Shown here in pieces: positions 36,032-44,457 of a stretch of DNA of 64,000 bases. The stretch lies in NCBI GenBank assembly GCA_965223355.1, contig CBDCWE010000003.1:2728001-2792000 (forward strand). The letters are read 5' to 3'. The notes under the pieces were generated by a model. It was not told the DNA's origin. It did not search any database and saw nothing but the letters and a program-made list of their open reading frames with translations. The stretch is from Tectiglobus sp965223355 (GTDB lineage: Bacteria; Pseudomonadota; Alphaproteobacteria; Rhizobiales; Hyphomicrobiaceae). Numbering within the stretch: the first letter of the stretch is position 1; each line of letters begins with the position of its first letter. The translations under genes and the position numbers were made by a program.

Positions 36032-36706
36032 AGTCTGACGGGCCGTCGATGTGATTGGCTGATCGGGATAAGCCAACTGTTCGCGTGCGCGCCACTCATC
36101 GGTGACGTAGTTGATGATCAACGACTTTCTGACGCCGATGATCGGTCGCGGCTCGAAGCCGTGATAGGTCGTGTCGGAAGGCACGAACACCATCGCGCCG
36201 TTGCGCGTAAACGGAGATCGGCCGACGTGCTGTTTGTCAGCATCATAAATGTCGGTGCCGAGCGTCTCGTGGCCCTCACCGTCCGACAGATAAACCAGGC
36301 AGGTGAACAGCTTCACGCCAAGGTCGGTATGGGGTTCGAGCCAGAAACCGTCGGTGTCCTGAGCAAACTCGATGCGCAGGTACGCGCCCTGCAACTTGGT
36401 CCCGAACGTCTGCTCGATGGCCGCGGTTACCGCGTGATCTTGCAACGCTGCCGAAATTTCGGCCACCACGGCATGGGTTGCACGGTTCTCCACGTCGAAA
36501 TACCGGCGGGTTGCGTTGTGAACTTCGCGCTTGCCGGACAGGCCGCCGAGGTCGGGGGCGGGAAAGGGAAGGGCGCAAACTGCATCGACTGCCGGTGCAG
36601 TAAAACAATCCGTCAAAAACCAATGTTTGAAGGGTCTGTCACTGGGCTGGGCGTGCTTTATGCTCGCCAGAAAAGTTGATTTGATGTTGAAGCTCGGCGT
36701 CGCCAT
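36029..36706 (-). CDS. 2OG-Fe(II) oxygenase superfamily protein
   Basis: The 225-residue protein has the prolyl-hydroxylase-like double-stranded beta-helix signature. LEPHTDLGVKLFTCLVYLS holds the HxD pair, FVPSDTTYHGFEP the distal His, and VRKSLIINYV the 2OG Arg region. The length matches the short 2OG-FeII_Oxy group. The substrate is unknown. No transporter or pathway gene is coupled to it. ATG 36706 is followed by a good family N-terminus (FKHWFLTDCFTAPA). Confidence 0.8.
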   Translation of the reverse strand: MATPSFNIKSTFLASIKHAQPSDRPFKHWFLTDCFTAPAVDAVCALPFPAPDLGGLSGKREVHNATRRYFDVENRATHAVVAEISAALQDHAVTAAIEQTFGTKLQGAYLRIEFAQDTDGFWLEPHTDLGVKLFTCLVYLSDGEGHETLGTDIYDADKQHVGRSPFTRNGAMVFVPSDTTYHGFEPRPIIGVRKSLIINYVTDEWRAREQLAYPDQPITSTARQT

Positions 36707-37362
36707 ACCGTATCTCCCGGGGGGGTTGGATCGTGCGCCTTTAACCGGCTAACCGTGCCCGTGCAAGTGACAGACCCTCACGCGAATTGAAGCACACTAT
36801 TCGATTCCGGGAATTTTCGGGCGTTCATACTTGTCGATAAACCAGGGCGTTCTCCCGGCGACGCGACCTTCTATCAGTTCTATCGGGCTATCGGCTCTAT
36901 CGGGCTATCGGTTCGATCGGGTGGGCCGATGGTCGTTGCAGGCTGCTCCTAACCCGCCACAGGCTGCTACAAATGCCGAACACCGGATAACGAGGCCGTC
37001 GGGCTTTGGTCCGCCGCTCCCACCGTGGGAGCCCGGCTTGCGCAAGGTTCTCGAACGGGACAATGACGCAACCTGCGACCTTTCGGCCTCGTCTCCGCAG
37101 GAGAGTCTATTGGTCTCACGCCCCAAATTGCAAGTGAAACTGTTGGTTTGCTGTGAGTTGTGTGCGACCTGTGGACAGGTGTGGATCTGGCGACCGACTT
37201 CAATAGCCCGGGCGAATGTTGCCGACGGCCATTGCGACGGGACGTGGAATTCGACTAGTCTCGCGCTCCACCGCATCACTGAGGTCGTTGCTGCCGGTCC
37301 ACGTGCTTGATTGGACCTGTTGCAACGAGATGCTGGAATAGCCGCGTGAGGGGCAGGAACAG
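36707..37362. other. Gap with no supported gene
   Basis: About 650 bases between divergent genes. There is an imperfect direct repeat of TCTATCGGGCTATCGG at 36879-36894 and 36896-36911. The open frames at 36831-37310 (+) and 36905-37279 (-) overlap each other, lack ribosome sites and show no motif I recognise. The base composition is less GC-rich than the flanks, so it may be a decayed gene. Confidence 0.5.
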
Positions 37363-37992
37363 ATGATCGATTTCTACACTTGGTCGACGCCGAACGGTCG
37401 GAAGGTCTCCATAATGCTGGAGGAGACCGGTCTGGCTTACGAAACGCACGCTATCGACATAACGAAGGACCAACAATTCGAGCCGGACTTCCTGAAAATC
37501 AGTCCCAATAACCGTATTCCCGCGATTGTTGATCGCGATGCCGGGCTCAGTCTGTTCGAGTCCGGTGCAATACTGATGTACCTCGCCCAAAAGACCGGCC
37601 AGTTCTGGCCAAGCCACGGCGATGGGCATTGGCGGGTCGTCGAGTGGCTGATGTGGCAGATGGGCGGACCAGGGCCGATGCTCGGGCAGATCCATCATTT
37701 TGTGAAGTTCAACCAGGGCAAAGCGCCCTACGCCGAACAGCGCTATTCAAAGGAAGGCAAGCGCCTCTATGGCGTGCTGGACAGGCGCCTTGGCGAGGTT
37801 GAGTACGTGGCCGGCGATTATTCCATCGCGGACATGGCGATTTGGCCGTGGATTTCCCGGTTCGAGTGGCAAGGTATTGATCTGGCTTCGTTTGAGAACG
37901 TGTCGCGATGGTATAAGGCTATCGCGGCGAGACCGGCGGTCGAACGTGGCTATCACGTTCCGATTGCTCAGCCCGCCATTCCAATGCCCTAG
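37363..37992 (+). CDS. Glutathione S-transferase family protein (YfcG-like)
   Basis: The 209-residue GST has an N-terminal thioredoxin fold: FYTWSTPNGRKVSIMLEE, then SPNNRIPAIVDRDAGLSLFE with the cis-Pro and glutathione-binding FESGAI. An alpha-helical C-terminal domain with SIADMAIWPWI follows. The TPNGRKV motif is typical of the Nu-class YfcG/YghU disulfide reductases. Its role is probably glutathione-dependent disulfide or peroxide reduction. It is 71 bases upstream of a DapA-like gene on the same strand. Confidence 0.87.
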   Translation: MIDFYTWSTPNGRKVSIMLEETGLAYETHAIDITKDQQFEPDFLKISPNNRIPAIVDRDAGLSLFESGAILMYLAQKTGQFWPSHGDGHWRVVEWLMWQMGGPGPMLGQIHHFVKFNQGKAPYAEQRYSKEGKRLYGVLDRRLGEVEYVAGDYSIADMAIWPWISRFEWQGIDLASFENVSRWYKAIAARPAVERGYHVPIAQPAIPMP

Positions 37993-38063
37993 GGCATGGC
38001 GGCGGGTGCGCCTCAGGAACTGTGCTTCAGCAAAGTGGCAAGCCATCGCGTTAGGAAGGCAAA

Positions 38064-38996
38064 ATGACGGATAACAATAATTTCTCGGGCGTGATTGCAC
38101 CGGTGCTGACACCGTTCGGACAGGACGGCGCACCGGATCCAGACCGCTTTATCGAGCATGCGGAATGGCTGTTGTCGGACGATGGCGGGTGCCATGCCCT
38201 CGCTCCCTTCGGAACCACCAGCGAGGCGAATTCGCTCGGGCTCGATGAACGCATGGAGTTGCTCGAAGATCTGGTGGATGCCGGGATCGAACCGTTGAAC
38301 CTGATGCCGGGAACCGGCACCTGCTCAATGACCGATACGGTGATCCTGACCCAGCATGCGATGGATCTCGGTTGCGGTGGGGTGCTGATGCTGCCGCCGT
38401 TCTATTACAAGCAGCCCTCGGAAGACGGCCTGTTCCGCTATTTCGCCGATGTCATCGACGAGGTCGGAGACGACAGGCTGAAAATTTATCTCTATCATAT
38501 TCCGCCTGTTGCCCAGGTCGGATTTCCGCTGACGCTGATCGAAAGGTTGCGACAGGAGTTTCCGGAAACGGTCGTCGGGCTGAAGGATTCATCGGGTGAT
38601 TGGTCCAACATGAAGGCGATCCTGGATGCCTTCCCGGATTTCGAGCTGTTCCCCGGTTCCGAACTGTTTTTGCTGGACGGGCTGAAGAACGGGGCTGCCG
38701 GCGTCATATCTGCAACAGCGAACGTCGGCGGCAAGCGCATGCGTGCCGTTTTCGAAGACTGGCAGGCCGAAGAAGCTGACAAGCGCCAGGCTGCCGTTTC
38801 GGCGATGCGCGAGACGATGCAATCATTCCCAATGATTCCCGTGCTCAAGGCCATTGTCGCGCACTACCGCAAGGATCCGCAGTGGCGCCAGCTACGCCCG
38901 CCGTTCGAGGCGCTCGGCGCTGCCGAAACCAAGCAGGCCGTCACAACTTTGCTTGAAGAGCACAACTTCACGATCGATGTCGACCTCGCCGCCTGA
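38064..38996 (+). CDS. DapA/NAL-family aldolase (dihydrodipicolinate synthase-like)
   Basis: The 310-residue TIM-barrel protein is a class I aldolase of the DHDPS family. Schiff-base Lys174 (VVGLKDSSGDW), Tyr144 (IYLYHIPP) and the substrate carboxylate loop FGTTSEANSL (about 49-58) are present. The loop differs from the GTTGE of true DapA, and no lysine genes are nearby. A catabolic or sialic-acid-like 2-keto acid aldolase is therefore more likely. A pyruvate product could feed the TPP enzyme encoded nearby. The exact substrate is unknown. Confidence 0.85.
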   Translation: MTDNNNFSGVIAPVLTPFGQDGAPDPDRFIEHAEWLLSDDGGCHALAPFGTTSEANSLGLDERMELLEDLVDAGIEPLNLMPGTGTCSMTDTVILTQHAMDLGCGGVLMLPPFYYKQPSEDGLFRYFADVIDEVGDDRLKIYLYHIPPVAQVGFPLTLIERLRQEFPETVVGLKDSSGDWSNMKAILDAFPDFELFPGSELFLLDGLKNGAAGVISATANVGGKRMRAVFEDWQAEEADKRQAAVSAMRETMQSFPMIPVLKAIVAHYRKDPQWRQLRPPFEALGAAETKQAVTTLLEEHNFTIDVDLAA

Positions 38997-39074
38997 AGCC
39001 TGTCGCATTCAAGCGGAATAGAACCATTCTACCGAGCGGGATGGTGCGAGCTCAGGCAACCGTCGAACACGTTA

Positions 39075-39154
39075 GATCATCGTGCTTTAGAGGCGAGCAA
39101 CTTTCTGCCTTTATTCGGGATCGTTCCGGTTCCGAATAAAGGCAGGTTGCTCTA
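39075..39154 (+). repeat. Composite repeat copy P3 with most of Q deleted
   Basis: GATCATCGTGCTTTAG joins directly to AGGCGAGCAAC and then the 59-bp palindrome TTTATTCGGGATCG..TTCCGAATAAAGGC. Compared with 58115-58251, the Q hairpin arms have been lost by an internal deletion. The modular repeat F begins immediately at its right edge. Confidence 0.82.
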
Positions 39155-39290
39155 GGGTCCAGGGGTTGATCCCCTGGTCGGGGTGTTTGAGGGGCTGAAA
39201 GCCCCCTCAAGGATCGCCGCAACGCGGCGATATGTTAAGGGCGCGGCCCTTAACGATCCCGCCAAAGGGCATTGCCCTTTGCAAACCCGT
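39155..39290 (+). repeat. Modular multi-hairpin repeat, copy F
   Basis: Five hairpins are again present, with loop variation (GATCGCCGCAACGCGGCGAT in module 3). It lies in tandem with P3, between the convergent DapA-like gene and the small ORF and TPP-enzyme gene. The remaining gap to 39472 shows one further hairpin (GCCCCTTCGC..GCGAAGGGG near 39332-39354). Confidence 0.85.
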
Positions 39291-39472
39291 GAGCACAACT
39301 GGTACCGATGGGGCTGGTATCAAAAGAAAGCCCCTTCGCAGTGATGCGAAGGGGAGTTGGGATTTTTCACAGCGGAGCGTTGCCAAAGGTCTCAAGTATC
39401 GGATGCTGCCGGTTTTGCCGGTGACAATAAACTGATCGACGGGGTCGACACCGGAGCACTGCCGGGTTTGCT

Positions 39473-39595
39473 CTAATGAGCACCGGAAGGTGCGGTCAGC
39501 ATCAGCGCTGTTGCAATAACGAGCCAGGTGAAGGCGGTGAATAGGAGAACCTTTCCGTAAGTGCCCTCAAATGATTTCGTTGCAGCGCGCTTCAT
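39473..39595 (-). CDS. Small single-helix membrane protein (candidate)
   Basis: A 40-residue frame runs from ATG 39595 to TAG 39473. It starts with a basic N-terminus (MKRAATKS), then one hydrophobic helix of about 20 residues (KVLLFTAFTWLVIATALML), and ends APSGAH. An imperfect AGGCAAG lies about ten bases upstream. It is oriented like the TPP-enzyme gene, whose stop lies 168 bases beyond its start. I do not recognise it; the composition and topology are those of real small membrane proteins. Confidence 0.4.
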   Translation of the reverse strand: MKRAATKSFEGTYGKVLLFTAFTWLVIATALMLTAPSGAH

Positions 39596-39763
39596 GTTGT
39601 TCGACTTGCCTGTGGTGTCGTCTCATCTATGTGGACAAAGTAATTGATAACGACTTGTTAGTCTAGAGAACGTCGATAACAGGATTAATGAGCGAATTGT
39701 TAAATTAACGATTTGATAATACTGTTTAACACGCAGCTGTATCTCAAGTATTCGAAGCCCGTC

Positions 39764-41422
39764 TTACGAACCCTGTGACTGCTCACGGATTTGCGACAAC
39801 GAAAGCTTAGGTGTCAGGGCCTCCGGGTCGAGCTTAAGTTCGATCACGGCGCTGGTGCCGCATGCCAAGGCACGTTCGAGAGCCGGTTCGAATTCGGCGG
39901 TCTGCGCGACCGTCTCGCCGTGGGCGCCAAAGCTTCGGGCGAATGCTGCAAAGTCCGGATTGTCGAGCTTCGTGCCGCTGACGCGGCCGGGGTAGTTGCG
40001 CTCCTGATGCATGCGGATGGTGCCGTACATGCCGTTGTTCACGACGATCATGATGACGGCAGCATCGTACTGCATGGCGGTGGCAAGCTCCTGACAGGTC
40101 ATCATGAAACAGCCGTCACCGGCAAAGGCGATAACGGTCTTGTCGGGGTTGGCGAGTTTGGCGGCGACGGCGGCGGGCACTCCGTAACCCATCGATCCGG
40201 AGGTTGGGGCCAGCTGGGTGCGGTAACCGCGATAGGTATAGTAGCGATGCAGAAAGGCAGCGTAATTGCCGGCGCCGTTACAGATGATGGCGTCATCGCC
40301 AACCGACCGTCCCACCGTCTGGATGATGTTCGGGTACTGGACGGCGCCTGGAACCGCGAGCGGCGCAACCGTGCCCTCATAGGCCGCCCTTGCCGACCTG
40401 CGCCAGTCGGCCCAGCCGATCGCGGCCGGCGACTGCAGTGTTTCGACGGCGTTTGCAAAAGCCGCAGCCGATGCGTTTATCGGCAGTTCGGCGCGGTAGA
40501 CGGTGCCCAGTTCATCGGCGCCGGGGTGAACATGGACCAGTTTTTGCTTCGGTGTCGGGATCTCGACGAGTTGGTAGCTGTTGGTGGTCATTTCGCCGAG
40601 CCGGGCACCAACCACCACCAGCGTATCGGCGTCGGCAATGGTCTGCGCCAGTGTCGGGTCCATGCCAACCCCGGCATGGCCGACATAGTTCTCGCTGCGG
40701 TTGTCGATGTAGTCCTGGCACCGGAAGGAGGCTGCGACCGGCAGCCCGAAGCGCTTGGCAAACGCCTCGATCTTCAGGCGGGTTGCCATGCTCCAGCCGG
40801 GCCCGCCGACAATCATGAGCGGTTGTTGAGCCCGCCCTAAGATTTCCTGCAGGCTCGAAATCGCGGCTGGATCGGGTTGCGGTTCGGAAATGACGGCGGC
40901 TGCAACGTCGGCGACGTCGGCGGTGGCAGCGAGCATATCCTCCGGCAGGCCGATAACGACCGGGCCGGGGCGGCCGGATTGGGCAACGTGGAAGGCGCGG
41001 CTGACATATTCCGGGATGCGGCGGGTTTCGCGAATGACGCCGACCCATTTGACGAACGAGGAAAATAGCTGCGTGGTGGCGATTTCCTGAAACGCCTCGC
41101 GGTCTTCGGTATCCGATGCCGGCAGTCCCAGGAACATGATCATCGGTGTCGAATCTTGCTGGGCGATGTGCAAACCGCTCATCGCATTGGCGGCTCCCGG
41201 TCCACGGGTGACAAAACAGATCCCCGGCGCACCGGTGGCCTTGCCCCAGGCCTCGGCCATGATCGCAGCGCCACCCTCTTGACGGCAAATGATGGTCCGG
41301 ATGCCGCCGGCGTCATAGAGGCCATCGAGTGCTGCAAGGAAACTTTCGCCGGGCACCGTGAACACCGCCTTGACACCTTGAATTGCCAGTTGATCCGCCA
41401 GGATCTTGCCGCCGTGGCGCAT
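39764..41422 (-). CDS. Thiamine-diphosphate enzyme, acetolactate-synthase-like (large subunit only)
   Basis: The 552-residue protein has the three domains of the POX/ALS family. The catalytic Glu is E49 (ICRQEGGAAIMAEAWGK), and RGPGAANAMSGLH lies in the Pyr domain. The C-terminal TPP motif begins GDGCFMMTCQELATA (about 430) and ends near VVNNGMYGT. No regulatory subunit gene is adjacent. It could be a catabolic acetolactate synthase, a sulfoacetaldehyde- or glyoxylate-type decarboxylase, or another 2-oxoacid enzyme. AAGGAC lies before ATG 41422. Confidence 0.85.
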   Translation of the reverse strand: MRHGGKILADQLAIQGVKAVFTVPGESFLAALDGLYDAGGIRTIICRQEGGAAIMAEAWGKATGAPGICFVTRGPGAANAMSGLHIAQQDSTPMIMFLGLPASDTEDREAFQEIATTQLFSSFVKWVGVIRETRRIPEYVSRAFHVAQSGRPGPVVIGLPEDMLAATADVADVAAAVISEPQPDPAAISSLQEILGRAQQPLMIVGGPGWSMATRLKIEAFAKRFGLPVAASFRCQDYIDNRSENYVGHAGVGMDPTLAQTIADADTLVVVGARLGEMTTNSYQLVEIPTPKQKLVHVHPGADELGTVYRAELPINASAAAFANAVETLQSPAAIGWADWRRSARAAYEGTVAPLAVPGAVQYPNIIQTVGRSVGDDAIICNGAGNYAAFLHRYYTYRGYRTQLAPTSGSMGYGVPAAVAAKLANPDKTVIAFAGDGCFMMTCQELATAMQYDAAVIMIVVNNGMYGTIRMHQERNYPGRVSGTKLDNPDFAAFARSFGAHGETVAQTAEFEPALERALACGTSAVIELKLDPEALTPKLSLSQIREQSQGS

Positions 41423-41686
41423 GGGATTGTCCTTATCTGCATTGGTCTGATCTCATTGGGTGGCAAGCTACAAAGGTGCAGCCGACTTGTCGATTGATCG
41501 TGCCACAAGTTCCGATGCTTGATGTGCATTCGCATCTGACCGAGCGCGGCGGCGGTTTGTGGACACCGGCCGCGCCCGCAGGTAAATAGGGCTCGCGCGT
41601 GCCGCAATTGCGGCGTGGTCGGTGGTTTGCCGGCCGCTGGTGTGGCCGCGCAACGACTTCAATCAACGAGAACCAATGAGACGACC

Positions 41687-44359
41687 ATGACCGGCGTAAA
41701 CGAAATCCGCAGCGCCTTTCTCGACTACTTCGCGAAGCACGGCCACGAGCCGGTCGCATCATCGCCGCTGGTGCCGCGCAATGATCCGACCTTGATGTTC
41801 ACCAATGCCGGCATGGTGCAGTTCAAGAACGTTTTCACCGGTCAGGAGCACCGACCCTATAACCGTGCGGTGACATCGCAAAAGTGCGTGCGGGCCGGCG
41901 GCAAGCACAACGATCTTGACAACGTCGGCTATACAGCGCGCCACCATACCTTCTTTGAAATGCTCGGCAACTTTTCGTTCGGTGATTATTTCAAGGACCT
42001 CGCCATCGAGCTGGCTTGGAACCTGATCACCAAGGAATTCGGCCTCGACCCGAAAAAGCTGTTGGTCACGGTTTACGCCGAGGACGACCAGGCCTTCGAC
42101 ATCTGGAAGAAGGTGACGGGGTTTGCCGACGACAAAATCATCCGTATCGCGACATCCGACAACTTCTGGGCGATGGGCGATACCGGGCCGTGCGGGCCGT
42201 GCTCGGAGATTTTTTTCGACCACGGCGATCACATCTGGGGCGGGCCGCCGGGTTCGCCGGACGAGGACGGCGATCGGTTTATCGAGATCTGGAACCTGGT
42301 TTTCATGCAGTTTGAACAGGTCACGCCGGATGAGCGTATCGAGCTGCCGCAGCCATCGATCGACACCGGCATGGGCCTCGAGCGAATCTCGGCTGTCCTG
42401 CAGGGCACGCATGACAACTATGAGACGGATCTGTTCCGGGCGCTGATCGCGGCGTCGGTCGATGCGACGGGTGTCGCGGCGAGCGGCGAGCGGGCCGCGA
42501 GCCACAAGGTCATCGCCGACCATCTGCGGGCATCGAGTTTCCTGATCTCCGACGGCGTGCTGCCATCGAACGAGGGGCGCGGCTACGTCCTGCGTCGGAT
42601 CATGCGCCGGGCAATGCGCCATGCCCATTTGCTTGGTGCCGCGGAACCGTTGATGCACCGCCTCGTCAGCGCATTGGTGCGCCAGATGGGTGAGGCCTAC
42701 CCGGAGCTGGTTCGCGCCCAGGCGCTGATCACCGAAACGTTGAGGCTTGAGGAAACCCGCTTCCGCAAGACCCTGGAGCGCGGCATCGGCCTTTTGAATG
42801 ACGAAAGTGGAGACTTGTCGCAGGGCGATACCCTTCCGGGAGACGTCGCATTCCGCCTCTATGATACCTATGGATTTCCGCTGGACTTGACCGAGGATGC
42901 GCTGCGATCGCGCGGCATCGACGTCGACGTCGATGCCTTCAATGTCGCGATGGAGAAGCAGAAGGAGGAGGCCCGCAAGGCCTGGAAGGGGTCCGGTGAG
43001 GCGGCAACCGAGACGATCTGGTTCGATGTGCGCGAGCGAGACGGGGCGACGGAGTTCCTCGGCTATGACACCGAGATCGCGGAAGGCGAAATTCGGGCGA
43101 TCGTCCAGCGCGGCAACGAGGTCAAATCACTCAAGGCCGGAGACGAAGCGCAAATCGTTGTCAATCAGACCCCGTTCTATGGTGAGAGCGGCGGCCAGGT
43201 CGGCGATCGCGGTGTCATTCGTGGTGCCAATGATGCCGTTTTCGAAGTTGCCGACACGCAAAAGCGCCTGGGTGATCTGTTCGTCCACTATGGTAAGGTC
43301 GCCAACGGAGTGTTCAGGGTTGGCGAGGCGGTTGAACTGGCGGTTGATCACGACCGCCGTGCGGCGACGCGGGCCAATCACTCGGCAACCCACTTGATTC
43401 ACGAGGCCTTGCGTGCGGTGTTGGGCGATCACGTTGCCCAGAAGGGATCGCTGGTGGCGCCCGATCGCCTGCGCTTTGATTTTTCCCATCCCAAGCCGAT
43501 GTCGCCCGACGAGGTTGAACAGGTCGAAGCGATTGCCAACACAATGGTTGCCCAAAACGCCGCCGTTGAAACCCGGCTGATGGCCTACGACGAGGCCATC
43601 GAAACCGGCGCGATGGCGCTGTTCGGCGAAAAGTACGGGGATGAAGTGCGGGTTGTCTCCATGGGCGTTGATGAGACCGGCGACAGCGCCAATCGGGCGT
43701 GGTCGGTCGAGCTGTGCGGCGGCACCCACGTTGCGCGAACCGGCGACATTGGCGTGGTTCGCGTGGTTGGTGAAACGGCGTCGGCGGCCGGGGTCAGGCG
43801 GATCGAAGCGCTGAGCGCTGACGGTGCGCGCCGGTACCTGGCCGAACAGGACCGGCGCGTGCGTCAATTGGCGGGCCTGCTGCGCTCGAAGCCCGAAGAT
43901 GTCATCGAGCGGGTGCAAGCGTTGGCCGAGGAGCGCAAACAGCTCGAGCGTCAACTGGCCGAGGCGAAACGCCAGCTTGCACTGGGCGGCGGCGTCACGA
44001 CAAATGGTGCGGCCGGCGCCGGCGTACAGGACATTGCCGGTGTCAAGTTCCTGTCGCGTTCGGTTGAAGGGCTCAACCCGAAAGACCTGCGTGGCCTTGT
44101 CGACAACGGCAAGGAGCAGGTTGGCTCCGGCGTGGTGGCCATTGTCGGGGTCACCGAGGACGGTAAGGCCGGGCTTGCCGTGGGCGTGACCAAGGACTTG
44201 ATCGAACGCTTCAATGCGGTTGATTTGGTGCGTGTCGGTTCGGTGGCGCTGGGCGGCAAGGGTGGTGGTGGTCGCCCCGACATGGCCCAGGCCGGCGGCC
44301 CCGACGGCGCCAAGGCCGGCGATGCGCTGAAGGCCATTGAAGCGGCGCTGGGGGGCTGA
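41687..44359 (+). CDS. alaS: Alanyl-tRNA synthetase
   Basis: The 890-residue enzyme charges tRNA-Ala. The class II catalytic core starts with EIRSAFLDYFAKHGHEPV and RNDPTLMFTNAGMVQFK. The editing domain keeps its zinc-binding motif HSATHLIHEALR and a distal CGGTHV. The C-Ala domain with coiled coil (EERKQLERQLAEAKRQ) and a GGKGGGGRPDMAQAGG end are complete. The length is typical. ATG 41687 is chosen because homologs start TGVNEIRSAF; the upstream frame is not conserved in character. In many alphaproteobacteria alaS lies next to recA and icd; here icd is 10 kb away. Confidence 0.97.
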   Translation: MTGVNEIRSAFLDYFAKHGHEPVASSPLVPRNDPTLMFTNAGMVQFKNVFTGQEHRPYNRAVTSQKCVRAGGKHNDLDNVGYTARHHTFFEMLGNFSFGDYFKDLAIELAWNLITKEFGLDPKKLLVTVYAEDDQAFDIWKKVTGFADDKIIRIATSDNFWAMGDTGPCGPCSEIFFDHGDHIWGGPPGSPDEDGDRFIEIWNLVFMQFEQVTPDERIELPQPSIDTGMGLERISAVLQGTHDNYETDLFRALIAASVDATGVAASGERAASHKVIADHLRASSFLISDGVLPSNEGRGYVLRRIMRRAMRHAHLLGAAEPLMHRLVSALVRQMGEAYPELVRAQALITETLRLEETRFRKTLERGIGLLNDESGDLSQGDTLPGDVAFRLYDTYGFPLDLTEDALRSRGIDVDVDAFNVAMEKQKEEARKAWKGSGEAATETIWFDVRERDGATEFLGYDTEIAEGEIRAIVQRGNEVKSLKAGDEAQIVVNQTPFYGESGGQVGDRGVIRGANDAVFEVADTQKRLGDLFVHYGKVANGVFRVGEAVELAVDHDRRAATRANHSATHLIHEALRAVLGDHVAQKGSLVAPDRLRFDFSHPKPMSPDEVEQVEAIANTMVAQNAAVETRLMAYDEAIETGAMALFGEKYGDEVRVVSMGVDETGDSANRAWSVELCGGTHVARTGDIGVVRVVGETASAAGVRRIEALSADGARRYLAEQDRRVRQLAGLLRSKPEDVIERVQALAEERKQLERQLAEAKRQLALGGGVTTNGAAGAGVQDIAGVKFLSRSVEGLNPKDLRGLVDNGKEQVGSGVVAIVGVTEDGKAGLAVGVTKDLIERFNAVDLVRVGSVALGGKGGGGRPDMAQAGGPDGAKAGDALKAIEAALGG

Positions 44360-44457
44360 GCTGGCGTTTGGCGCCGGGCGGTTAAGCTGGAGCTAAAGCG
44401 CGTTGGTCGTGGTTGGCGATGAGTTGCCGGGCCGGCGCGGGCGACGGGGAGTGAGCT

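Noticed and set aside
36831..37310. 159-codon frame in the gap before the GST gene
   Set aside because: It overlaps another frame on the opposite strand, has no family motif or ribosome site, and includes a short direct repeat.
39791..40840. 349-codon frame antisense to the TPP-enzyme gene
   Set aside because: It lies wholly inside a well-supported gene and shows a shadow composition rich in Gly, Arg and Asp.
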